Source: Magnetococcales bacterium | GTDB taxonomy: Bacteria > Pseudomonadota > Magnetococcia > Magnetococcales > UBA8363 | NCBI GenBank assembly: GCA_015660855.1 | Contig: JACSDG010000010.1 | Coordinates: forward strand, 1 to 36,186 | Reading direction: 5' to 3' | DNA length: 36,186 nt | Shown: positions 12,921-19,716 of the stretch, piece by piece | Position numbering within the stretch: the stretch's first letter is position 1 | How the letters are laid out: the number at the start of each line of letters is the position of its first letter | Notes under the pieces: model-generated | What the model was told of the DNA's origin: nothing | Databases searched by the model: none | The model's input: only the letters and a program-made list of their open reading frames with translations | Position numbers and translations under genes: made by a program

Positions 12921-13083
12921 GTTTGGCAAAAATTTTTGTGGGGGTCCGGGGGGGATCATCCCCCCCGGCGGGGTTTGGGGCAGCGCCCCAAGGTTTTGTT
13001 TTTAAATTTAAACAAAAAGCTTCATGCCTATGGGGGTTTGGGGGCGAAGCCCCCAAGGTTTTTGCCCGCAGGGCATCATGTTC
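12921..13083 (+). repeat. Dispersed triple-hairpin repeat (R3)
   Basis: This is a second full copy, co-oriented with and nearly identical to the copy at 9460-9624, with the same three hairpins and spacer. The third hairpin (13038-13056) is followed by GG and a five-T run. Together with R2 it brackets guaBA as direct repeats. Confidence 0.9.
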
Positions 13084-13143
13084 TTGTTGTGGCCGAAACG
13101 AGGGTCAAGGCCATGGGGAACTCTGAAAAAAAGATGGGTCAGT

Positions 13144-13746
13144 ATGAAAATTTGGGATCAACAGTCTATCCAATTCTTCCTCATGTTTTTTGTTCCTGGT
13201 TTTATCTCGATCAAAATCTATGATTTGTTGATTCCAGGTGAACGGAGAGATTTTACCAAGGCTATTCCAGAAGCTATCAGCTATTCTGCTTTAAATTTTG
13301 CATTTTTATATCCAATTTGGTTTTTTCTCCCGGATCATTTCCAAGATCGTTATCCGAACATATATCCTTGTTTTGTTTTTCTTGCGCTTTTCTTGGCTCC
13401 TGTGGTATGGCCAGTATTGTGGGTGTGGATTTCAAAGAAAGGTTTTTCCTCAGGATTTATTCGTAGCCCAATTCCAACATCCTGGGACTATATTTTTGGC
13501 AAGAGAGAGGCGTACTGGATCATTGTTCACCTTACTGACGGAAGAAGGGTTGGAGGGCGATACGACAGTCAATCATTTTCCACATCATATCCTGACGAAC
13601 CGCAGATCTATTTAGAAGAAGTATGGAAACTTGATGATGAAGGTGCATTTGTGGAAAAGGTCAAGAGCAGTCGGGGCATTGTTATCCTAGGAAAGGATAT
13701 TCTATCTGTTGAGTTTTTTGCGAATGGGGATGAGGAAAATGAGTGA
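13144..13746 (+). CDS. DUF6338-like membrane protein
   Basis: The function of this 200-residue protein is unknown. The N-terminus, with an FVPGFI segment followed by a YDLLIPGERRDF-like stretch, resembles DUF6338 by recollection. Three hydrophobic segments (about 8-25, 48-65 and 72-95) suggest an inner-membrane anchor. The C-terminal half is soluble and includes YWIIVHLTDGRRVGGRY and ends with ILGKDILSVEF. The longer frame from 13024 runs through repeat R3, so the ATG at 13144, which gives MKIWDQQSIQFF, is preferred. It overlaps the next small gene by 8 bp, so the two should be translated together. The gene is visibly AT-richer than guaA or the TS operon, consistent with recent acquisition. 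Confidence 0.7.
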   Translation: MKIWDQQSIQFFLMFFVPGFISIKIYDLLIPGERRDFTKAIPEAISYSALNFAFLYPIWFFLPDHFQDRYPNIYPCFVFLALFLAPVVWPVLWVWISKKGFSSGFIRSPIPTSWDYIFGKREAYWIIVHLTDGRRVGGRYDSQSFSTSYPDEPQIYLEEVWKLDDEGAFVEKVKSSRGIVILGKDILSVEFFANGDEENE

Positions 13747-13936
13747 CAGAACTAAATTTATTAAGGAAGGGTATCAGCCCAATGTAAGTTTAGGAGTCCA
13801 ACCAACAAAAAGTACGCTAAATCCGGCCAAACCTCCAAAAGGTGGATCAGGCGTACCCCAAAAAAGTGGATCAGGCGTACCTCCAAAAAGTTCTGGGTCA
13901 GGGTCTTTGGGAGGAAGCGGGCAAGTGAAAAACTGA
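13739..13936 (+). CDS. Small Gly/Ser/Pro-rich protein coupled to DUF6338-like gene
   Basis: This 65-residue protein has no recognised domain. It begins MSDRTKFIKEGYQPNVS, then becomes low-complexity, with repeated K-x-GSGVP units and a glycine/serine end. The 48-bp stretch encoding the repeats is two near-identical 24-bp units. GAGGAAA lies directly before the ATG at 13739, which overlaps the end of the upstream gene. Composition predicts disorder, with no signal peptide or membrane segment. A role as linker or partner to the membrane protein is inferred only from the overlap. Confidence 0.65.
   Translation: MSDRTKFIKEGYQPNVSLGVQPTKSTLNPAKPPKGGSGVPQKSGSGVPPKSSGSGSLGGSGQVKN
13842..13889 (+). 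repeat. Two 24-bp tandem repeats in small gene
   Basis: Units 13842-13865 and 13866-13889 share GTGGATCAGGCGTACC and differ at one or two bases near their ends. They encode the GSGVP repeats and could change in number by slippage without shifting frame, because 24 is a multiple of 3. Confidence 0.8.
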
Positions 13937-13977
13937 TGTTTATATGAATCGGTGCATGGCAGGTAGCTACTCCCTCT

Positions 13978-14020
13978 CCCAATTTATTGTGGGGGTTAAG
14001 GGGGGGATCACTCTCCCCGA
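13978..14020 (+). repeat. Decayed dispersed-repeat fragment (R4)
   Basis: CAATTTATTGTGGGGGTTAA followed by a G-run and a short C-run resembles the 5' part of the full repeats, but the C arm is eroded. It shares the GGGGTTAAGGGGGG variant with the fragment at 29730-29785. It lies behind the DUF6338 gene pair in the same orientation. Confidence 0.6.
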
Positions 14021-14033
14021 TGTCAAGATGGGG

Positions 14034-14062
14034 TTGCCGTGTTGATTTTTTGTAGCTACAAT
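14034..14062 (+). promoter_or_regulatory. Promoter with operator-like palindrome for brnTA
   Basis: TTGCCG (14034-14039) and TACAAT (14057-14062) are spaced by 17 bp. A perfect 12-bp palindrome TTGTAGCTACAA (14050-14061) overlaps the -10 box, as expected of an autorepressor site for the BrnA antitoxin. The predicted transcript start, about 14069, is next to the brnT ATG at 14070, which has no ribosome site, so the mRNA may be leaderless. Confidence 0.55.
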
Positions 14063-14069
14063 AAATCTC

Positions 14070-14366
14070 ATGGAAATTGAATTCGACCCAGCCAAAGATG
14101 TGGTAAATCTGAAGAAGCACGGAGAATCTTTGAGGCTGGCGAAATATCTTGACTGGGGGTCGTCCATATTTGCACCGGACCGTCGGCGTGACTACGGTGA
14201 GCTTCGCATGATCGGTTACGCGCCATTTGAAGATGGGAGATTGTATTGCGTTGTTTTTGTGGATCGAAACAATGTCCGAAGAATTGTCAGTTTGCGCAAA
14301 GCGAACAGCCGGGAGGTTAGAGACTATGTCAACGCCAGAGCGATCGATATATATCCCAACTTCTGA
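14070..14366 (+). CDS. brnT: BrnT-family ribonuclease toxin
   Basis: This 98-residue protein has the BrnT signature at its start (EFDPAKDVVNLKKHG, then a leucine/alanine helix) and the core DYGELRMIGYAPFEDGRLYCVVF followed by RRIVSLRKAN and REVRDY. In studied systems, BrnT is a RelE-fold RNase that halts translation and is neutralised by BrnA. The order toxin then antitoxin, and the 41-bp overlap with brnA, fit this class. It lies in the accessory patch between guaA and the TS operon. No ribosome site is seen; see the promoter entry for possible leaderless translation. Confidence 0.9.
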   Translation: MEIEFDPAKDVVNLKKHGESLRLAKYLDWGSSIFAPDRRRDYGELRMIGYAPFEDGRLYCVVFVDRNNVRRIVSLRKANSREVRDYVNARAIDIYPNF

Positions 14367-14601
14367 AGAGGATGCGATCATTGCACGTGGTATTGCCGCA
14401 GACCTGGATACATATGAACCAACCACCGAGGAGATCATGGCCATGCGTCCGGTTCGTGGCAGGCCCGTCTCTTTCGATAAGAAAATTTTGTTATCGGTGA
14501 GGTATTCCCCGGAGGTTGTCGATTTTTTTCGATCCACGGGGGCAGGATGGCAAACTCGAATGGATGAGGCCCTTAAAGAATGGGTCGCTTTGCACAGGTG
14601 A
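14326..14601 (+). CDS. brnA: BrnA-family antitoxin
   Basis: This 91-residue protein is an antitoxin with an N-terminal acidic arm (TSEEDAIIARGIAADLDTYEPT) and a C-terminal ribbon-helix-helix-like region: RGRPVSFDKKILLSVRYSPEVVDFF followed by a helix ending GWQTRMDEALKEWV. BrnA binds BrnT and represses the operon. The ATG at 14326 lies within brnT and is supported by GGGAGG 7-9 bp upstream; an in-frame ATG further upstream (14227) is inside the toxin coding region and not needed. Confidence 0.88.
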   Translation: MSTPERSIYIPTSEEDAIIARGIAADLDTYEPTTEEIMAMRPVRGRPVSFDKKILLSVRYSPEVVDFFRSTGAGWQTRMDEALKEWVALHR

Positions 14602-14726
14602 TGGGTAACTGTTCAGTTCCCTTCCTTTCTCTGCCTCCAAGGTTTTTCTTTAAGGTGTTGTTTTTTTATTTTTTTCCCTTTTGATCTTACGCCCTCCTTT
14701 GAATCGCACTTGGGATCCGCCGCGCG
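14602..14726. other. Promoter-containing gap with repeat scrap
   Basis: This 125-bp gap between brnA and the TS-like gene holds a short sequence CTCCAAGGTTTTTCTTT (near 14635) that matches the tail of the right-end repeat. No complete hairpin remains. A T-rich tract follows. No clear promoter boxes were identified. Confidence 0.4.
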
Positions 14727-16214
14727 ATGGAATTCATCCCCCTCTACTACAAGGAAAAACTGGACGTTATCAATCTTCACGGTGACGTGGGGGTGGTGTC
14801 GTTATGGTCGCCGTTGAAGACGGTCAAAAAACATTTTTCAGCGGCCAATGTCGATCTCAATCCCCAGACCTCCCGAATCGCTGTGTTCGGGACATTGTAT
14901 GGGGATGGGTTGCCTGAATTGTTGCGAAACCTTTTGTATAATCCCCAGTTGCATTACCTCGCGCTGTTCGGGGTCGATTTGGGACGCTCACGGGATGGGT
15001 TGCTGGGATTTTTTCAACGTGGATTGGAACTGACCACCTGCCTCGGTACGCCCGTCCACCAAATTATCGGAACCCTGCAAAAGATGGATGGCGAAGTTCA
15101 ACCCCAAACTTTTCAGCATCGCCCGACCATTTTTGATTTGGGTACTCCGTCAGATCCTGATGCAATGAAAAAGATTTATGATTTTTTTGCCCAACTCCCC
15201 CCCCGGAAGGCCACTTTCCAGGAACGAATGTCTGTTCCCCTGCCGACATTGGCCGTGACCCGCTTTCCCGCAGACCCACGCAGCCACACCATCCTGGCCC
15301 ACACCCCCATGGAAGCCTGGAAAGAATTGATTTTTCGACTGTTTCGCTTTGGTCATCGGGTTAACCTTGGCCAAGGTAAGGAACGTATTGAATTGCAAAC
15401 GGTCAAAATAACTCTGCTTTCGCCAGTGGAAGAATCCGAGGCGGTATTGCAAGATCACGGTTTTTCCCTGGGGCAATTTTCAAGTTATCAAGAAAATATT
15501 TTAAAATCGAACCTGCCGCCAGACCAACACTATGGCTATGGCCATCGTCTGCGCAGCTATTTTGGTGATGTATCGGCCAACGGTTGCGCCGATACCCTCA
15601 AAAAAGCCATTGAAATGCTTAAGGATAATCCCGAATCCCGACATGTCTATATTTCCCTTTGGGATACCTCCCGCGATCTTCTCTCGCCAAACAAAGGTCA
15701 CCCCTGTTTGGTGTCCTTGTTTTTTCGCCGATTTGATAACCTTCTTACCCTGACGGCCTCCTTCAGGACCCATAATGCCCTGCGCGCCTGGCCTGAGAAT
15801 GTTTACGGACTCATCGCCATTCAACGGTATGTTTCTGAAAGAACAGGGATTAATCCAGGGGCCATTACTGTCTTTAGTCATTCCATCAGCATCGATCCCC
15901 AGGGCAATGGTTTGGAACGAGCCAAGACAGTCTGTGATTTTCGGCACCAGGAACGAAAGACGCATACATCCTTTAATCCCGATCCCCACGGTGATTTTTT
16001 GATTTCGGTGGACGAGGAGAAAAAAATGATTGTGGTGGATCATCGCTTTGAAGGACAACACCTCCATCGCTATGCTGGACACAGTGCCGAAGAATTGGAA
16101 CGCCAACTGGTCACCGACAGGGCCGTTTCCGATGTGGCGCACGCCCTGTATCTGGGGCGGGAACTCGGTCGGGCCGAAACCCGGCTTAAAAAAATGCAAC
16201 GTCACCCCGACTGA
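14727..16214 (+). CDS. Thymidylate-synthase-like protein with MtrA-like N-terminal domain
   Basis: This is a 495-residue two-domain protein. Residues about 15-120 (VVSLWSP, AVFGTLYG, LLRNLLYNPQLHYLALFGVDL, IIGT) resemble the MtrA/DUF4346-type domain known with archaeal-style thymidylate synthases. Residues about 195-395 follow thymidylate synthase: YGYGHRLRSYF, then LKDNPESRHVYISLWDTS, then the nucleophile Cys327 in GHPCLVSL, phosphate-binding Arg347 in SFRTHN, and Asn358 in WPENVYGL, aligned with the TS Asn that reads the base. The usual PCH histidine is Leu, and the RSxD Asp is Asn350. A 100-residue C-terminal extension follows. It may methylate or hydroxymethylate dUMP or a related nucleotide; the substrate is unknown. 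It starts a four-gene operon ending in dcd. No good ribosome site precedes the ATG. Confidence 0.75.
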   Translation: MEFIPLYYKEKLDVINLHGDVGVVSLWSPLKTVKKHFSAANVDLNPQTSRIAVFGTLYGDGLPELLRNLLYNPQLHYLALFGVDLGRSRDGLLGFFQRGLELTTCLGTPVHQIIGTLQKMDGEVQPQTFQHRPTIFDLGTPSDPDAMKKIYDFFAQLPPRKATFQERMSVPLPTLAVTRFPADPRSHTILAHTPMEAWKELIFRLFRFGHRVNLGQGKERIELQTVKITLLSPVEESEAVLQDHGFSLGQFSSYQENILKSNLPPDQHYGYGHRLRSYFGDVSANGCADTLKKAIEMLKDNPESRHVYISLWDTSRDLLSPNKGHPCLVSLFFRRFDNLLTLTASFRTHNALRAWPENVYGLIAIQRYVSERTGINPGAITVFSHSISIDPQGNGLERAKTVCDFRHQERKTHTSFNPDPHGDFLISVDEEKKMIVVDHRFEGQHLHRYAGHSAEELERQLVTDRAVSDVAHALYLGRELGRAETRLKKMQRHPD

Positions 16215-16223
16215 GGCGCGACC

Positions 16224-16928
16224 ATGTTTGTTTTTCTGGATATTGGTTTCACTCTCATGGGGGGGCCTTCCTTGGGACCGGCGGGCCGATTGATCGAACA
16301 ATTTTCTCTGCCCCCTGACGCGAAAACCTTATTGAATCATCTGTTGTTTGGCACCCACCTGAAAACTCCCGAAGATTTGGCGCAGCAGCTTGCCCAACAT
16401 TATGGCCTGGAAAAAACGAGCACCCTCCCGTTCATCGAAGAAGTATGGCACAAACAGGCCAGTGAGGCTTTTCCGCTTCCGGGGGCCAAGATCGCTTTGC
16501 AACGATTACACGAGGCCCGTATCCCTTTTGGTTTTATCAGCAACATATGGGCACCGTTTCTTGAGGGATTTATCCGTTTGTTTCCAACAGAGTATCGACA
16601 ATGCCCGGTTTTTGCGTCTTTTCAGGTGGGATTTGTTAAGCCCGATCCCGAATTGTATCTTACCGCTTTGCGCCAAACCGGCATGGATCCGCAACAAACG
16701 GTCATGATCGGCGATACCTACGCAGCCGACATTGCCCCGGCGCAGCACCTGGGGATGAAAACTATCTGGATTCTTACCCGACCTGACAAGGAACGCGCCG
16801 ACCTGGTCAAATTGCTGAACAAAGAAAAACGGGGACCCGATCAAACTTTGGCAAGCATCGAACATTTCCATCCCGAGCAACTGACGACATTGTTCCAAAC
16901 AGAAAACTTGACAGAAAGAAAATTATGA
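16224..16928 (+). CDS. HAD-superfamily hydrolase in TS-like operon
   Basis: This 234-residue haloacid-dehalogenase-fold protein has motif I FLDIGFTL with nucleophile Asp6 (second position Gly rather than Asp), motif II Ser106 in FISN, motif III Lys139 in GFVKPDP, and motif IV MIGDTYAADI with Asp164 and Asp169. An alpha-helical cap lies at about 15-85. DxG forms occur in known HAD families, but the lost general acid could mean a slower or different reaction. It begins 9 bp after the TS-like gene and overlaps the next gene by 4 bp (ATGA). A nucleotide or sugar phosphatase role is inferred from context only. Confidence 0.82.
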   Translation: MFVFLDIGFTLMGGPSLGPAGRLIEQFSLPPDAKTLLNHLLFGTHLKTPEDLAQQLAQHYGLEKTSTLPFIEEVWHKQASEAFPLPGAKIALQRLHEARIPFGFISNIWAPFLEGFIRLFPTEYRQCPVFASFQVGFVKPDPELYLTALRQTGMDPQQTVMIGDTYAADIAPAQHLGMKTIWILTRPDKERADLVKLLNKEKRGPDQTLASIEHFHPEQLTTLFQTENLTERKL

Positions 16929-17578
16929 AAATTACCCGAATTCAAACCATCTCGGAACATGAACTGCTTGACCGTCTGGCAACAACCCGTCTGCGAGGTC
17001 ATGGCCAGCCTGTGATCTATGAAAACGCCCGATTGGAGCTGGTTCGCCAGGTCGATCCCAAAACTTTGTTTCCCGCGCAACGTTATGTCCTCAAGGAAGA
17101 TTATCAAACTGTACTTGATATTTATCAAAATTTTCAAGTTCAGGGGATCGATGTGTTTGGCCTGGAAGGGGGGCTTAATTTTTGGATGGCCAATCCCGAT
17201 TTTCCCTCCGGTGAAGAAGGTCCCATCCCCTTTACCCCCCCCATTGTGGAAATGTCCCTGGAACCGGACGGGAGAACCATACCTTTGATCAACGATGGCA
17301 TGCACCGTATTTTTACCGCCATGAAACTGGGCCGGGCCATCAATATCATCCTTGCCCATCATGTTCCACACAAGTATCCCTATTATGCCTATGCCTTGGC
17401 CAAGGGATGGGACGAGGTCGTCGAATTGGAGCAATTGCCTGATTCCTTCGTCAAAAAGACCTATCGGGATCCGGAAAACTACAAGGCATTGTTTCGTGAT
17501 TTTAACGCCGTCTTTGACGGCATCCAAAAACAACGTAAAAAAACCAACCCGGCGACGTTGCAACCGGAATCGGCATGA
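16925..17578 (+). CDS. ParB/sulfiredoxin-fold-like protein, function unknown
   Basis: In this 217-residue protein the best clue is LINDGMHRIFTAMKLG (121-136), close to the DGxHRxxAxxxxG signature of the ParB/sulfiredoxin superfamily, whose members bind nucleotides (ParB hydrolyses CTP; a serine kinase also has this fold). Before it lies a conserved-looking PFTPPIVEMSLEPDG. The N-terminal third (about 1-75) and C-terminal basic tail are not recognised. It lacks a helix-turn-helix, so it is not a partition protein. Overlap with the HAD gene and a 34-bp gap before dcd make it part of the operon. A nucleotide kinase or CTP-dependent switch is possible, but the evidence is only fold-level. Confidence 0.7.
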   Translation: MKITRIQTISEHELLDRLATTRLRGHGQPVIYENARLELVRQVDPKTLFPAQRYVLKEDYQTVLDIYQNFQVQGIDVFGLEGGLNFWMANPDFPSGEEGPIPFTPPIVEMSLEPDGRTIPLINDGMHRIFTAMKLGRAINIILAHHVPHKYPYYAYALAKGWDEVVELEQLPDSFVKKTYRDPENYKALFRDFNAVFDGIQKQRKKTNPATLQPESA

Positions 17579-17612
17579 ATCGCCACTGAACTCTTAAAAA
17601 AAGGAAAAATCT

Positions 17613-18212
17613 GTGCGGTTATCCGATCAGGACATTCTTATAGCCATCGACCAGGGCCGAATCGTCATCGATCCCTTTCCCCCCGATCCTTGTTTTGGAT
17701 CGTTCTCGGTGGATGTCAGTTTGAGCAATGTGTTTCAAACCTTTCGCCACGTTAAGATTCCCTTCTTGAATCTTTCAGATTCGGAAAGTCTGTATGGCGT
17801 GACCGAAGCGTGTATGGAAAAACTGGTCATTGCCGAACACGAACACTATTTTCTCCACCCTGGGGAGTTTGCCCTGGGAATGACCCGTGAACGCATCAAG
17901 ATTGCCGATGATCTTGTCGGCTGGCTGGATGGACGCAGCAGTCTGGCCCGTGTCGGCCTGATGGTCCACATTACCGCCCATTCCATCGATCCCGGTTGGG
18001 ATGGCCACATCACCTTTGAGTTTTTCAATGCCGGTCGTCTCCCCCTGGCACTCAATCCCGGACTTCGCATCGGTGCCATTTCCTTTGAAACCCTTTCTTC
18101 CAAAACCACGCGCCCCTACGGCAGTAAAAAGGGGGCCAAATATTTTCGCCAGGAAACCCCTCTCTCCAGCCGTATCCACCAGGAACTCAAAGAACCTGCC
18201 CCCAATAAGTAA
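17613..18212 (+). CDS. dcd: dCTP deaminase
   Basis: This enzyme deaminates dCTP to dUTP, the usual Gram-negative source of dUMP for thymidylate synthesis. The 199 residues align along their length with E. coli Dcd: MRLSDQDI start, LHPGEFALG, LVGWLDGRSSLARVGLMVH (GRSSLAR at 107-113), IDPGWDGHITFEFFNAG with the catalytic Glu136, and C-terminal YGSKKGAKYF. It retains the mono-functional arrangement. The start is GTG at 17613 with an AAGGAAAA ribosome site. It is the fourth gene of the TS-like operon, which makes functional sense if that protein consumes dUMP. A hairpin at 18238-18265 ends the operon. Confidence 0.94.
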   Translation: MRLSDQDILIAIDQGRIVIDPFPPDPCFGSFSVDVSLSNVFQTFRHVKIPFLNLSDSESLYGVTEACMEKLVIAEHEHYFLHPGEFALGMTRERIKIADDLVGWLDGRSSLARVGLMVHITAHSIDPGWDGHITFEFFNAGRLPLALNPGLRIGAISFETLSSKTTRPYGSKKGAKYFRQETPLSSRIHQELKEPAPNK

Positions 18213-18237
18213 AAAAAATTCCAAACCTACTCTTCAC

Positions 18238-18265
18238 AGGAAACAAGGACGTTGTCTTGTTTCCT
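18238..18265 (+). terminator. Hairpin ending the TS-like/dcd operon
   Basis: A perfect 10-bp inverted repeat AGGAAACAAG/CTTGTTTCCT (18238-18247, 18256-18265) with an 8-nt loop lies 25 bp after dcd. It has only a weak T-tract afterwards (TTCC), so it is either a weak terminator or an mRNA end-stabiliser. Confidence 0.5.
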
Positions 18266-18381
18266 TTCCAGTCCTATCATGGTTGGAGACGGTGACTGAG
18301 CATGGGGGTTGATTTTTGATGATCCAGCAGCCACCCCAGACCGACGCATTCTGTCCGACCCCAGAAAAATGAGCCGATTCC

Positions 18382-19659
18382 ATGTCCTTAAGCCAGGATT
18401 TCCTGTCATCGCTGACCCTCCTCTATGTCGAGGATGACCCGGATATCCGGATACAGATGGTCAAGTTTCTTTCCCGTCGCATCCAACACCTGTTGATCGC
18501 TGAAAACGGTCGTGAAGGTTTGGATCTGTTCCAGGCCAAAAATCCTGATATTGTCGTTACCGACATCATGATGCCCGAAATGGACGGGTTGCAAATGGCC
18601 AAAGCCATCCGCGAAAAAGATCGCAACATCCCCATCGTCGTCATGACTGCCCACAACGATGATGAATATTTCATCTTTTCCATTGACCTGGGGATCGACC
18701 GCTATGTCCTTAAACCCACCAACCCCCGATTTTTGATCGAGGCGGTGGAAAAATGTGCCCAACTTCTTTTCAGCAAACGCCAGCAGGAAGAAGCCAACCG
18801 CTATGTCCGTTTTCTTCTCGATGCCCAACCCAACCTTCTCATGGTTATTACCGATGATTACGTCGAATATGTCAATCAAGCCTTTCTTGATTTTCTTGGA
18901 TTTTCTTCCATCGTCCATTTCAGGGAGGTTGTAGATAACGCCGGTGATCTGATTTTTAACGCCCAGGGCGATTCCATCAACGAAGAAGGCAACTGGCTCA
19001 TCTTGTTGATGGAAACCCCGGAAAAATATTCCATCATCTATTTGAAAAACCAACAATCGGAAGCTTTGGTTCCATTCGCCCTGAAAATCAATTCGTTACC
19101 CGAACAAAATCGGCATTTGTTTTCCTTTATCGACATTACCCACATCGAAAACGAAAAACGTCAATTGGAAACCCAGGCTTTTACCGACGCCCTTACCGGG
19201 GTGTGTAACCGGGCTAGGTTGCAGGGGGTGTTGGAGGCGGAACTGCATCGTGCGCGGCGGCATAACCTTTCCATCTCCATCATCCTCGGTGATATTGATC
19301 ATTTTAAAAAAATCAACGACACCCATGGCCATCAGGTTGGCGATGATGTTTTGAAAAAATTTGCCAAGGTGATGCGGGAAAATGTTCGCGTCGAAGATGT
19401 CGTTGCCCGTTGGGGTGGTGAAGAATTCATGATTGTCTCTCCCCTCAATGATGCCAACGCCACCTGTAAACTGGCGGAAAAACTGCGACGCCTCATCGAA
19501 ACAGAAACTTTTTCCAAGGCGGGACAGGTTACTTGCAGCTTTGGTGTTGCCCAGGCCCGGCGGGAAGATTCCATACGCACGCTGACCGAACGGGCCGACA
19601 AAGCTTTGTATCAGGCAAAAACCAAGGGACGCAACCGTGTGGAAACAGACGGGCTTTGA
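18382..19659 (+). CDS. Response regulator diguanylate cyclase (REC-PAS-like-GGDEF)
   Basis: The 425 residues begin with a receiver domain (about 10-125): acid pocket Glu17/Asp18/Asp19, phospho-acceptor Asp61 in TDIMMPEMDG, Thr89 and Lys111. A PAS-like segment follows (about 140-255). The C-terminal GGDEF domain (about 265-425) has the active-site GGEEF (345-349) and the inhibitory I-site RVED five residues before it. It should make cyclic di-GMP from GTP upon phosphorylation, with product feedback inhibition. No cognate kinase gene is adjacent; the GAF histidine kinase at 30961-32277 is a distant candidate. It is monocistronic. Confidence 0.94.
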   Translation: MSLSQDFLSSLTLLYVEDDPDIRIQMVKFLSRRIQHLLIAENGREGLDLFQAKNPDIVVTDIMMPEMDGLQMAKAIREKDRNIPIVVMTAHNDDEYFIFSIDLGIDRYVLKPTNPRFLIEAVEKCAQLLFSKRQQEEANRYVRFLLDAQPNLLMVITDDYVEYVNQAFLDFLGFSSIVHFREVVDNAGDLIFNAQGDSINEEGNWLILLMETPEKYSIIYLKNQQSEALVPFALKINSLPEQNRHLFSFIDITHIENEKRQLETQAFTDALTGVCNRARLQGVLEAELHRARRHNLSISIILGDIDHFKKINDTHGHQVGDDVLKKFAKVMRENVRVEDVVARWGGEEFMIVSPLNDANATCKLAEKLRRLIETETFSKAGQVTCSFGVAQARREDSIRTLTERADKALYQAKTKGRNRVETDGL

Positions 19660-19716
19660 TTTTTCTAGTTTTCGCGGTAGGCCGGATGCTTCTGCACCCG
19701 ACCAGGGATGAAAACC

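Larger units (their letters stand above)
12747..13143. other. Intergenic region filled with repeat units
   Basis: This 397-bp region after guaA contains the half-unit hairpin at 12832-12851 with its tail to about 12890, and a full repeat copy at 12921-13083. A possible promoter for the DUF6338-like gene would have to lie in 13084-13143; none stands out. No gene is seen. Confidence 0.6.

Noticed and set aside
13024-13143. N-terminal extension of the DUF6338-like gene into repeat R3
   Set aside because: The extension is translated repeat sequence; the ATG at 13144 gives the expected N-terminus.
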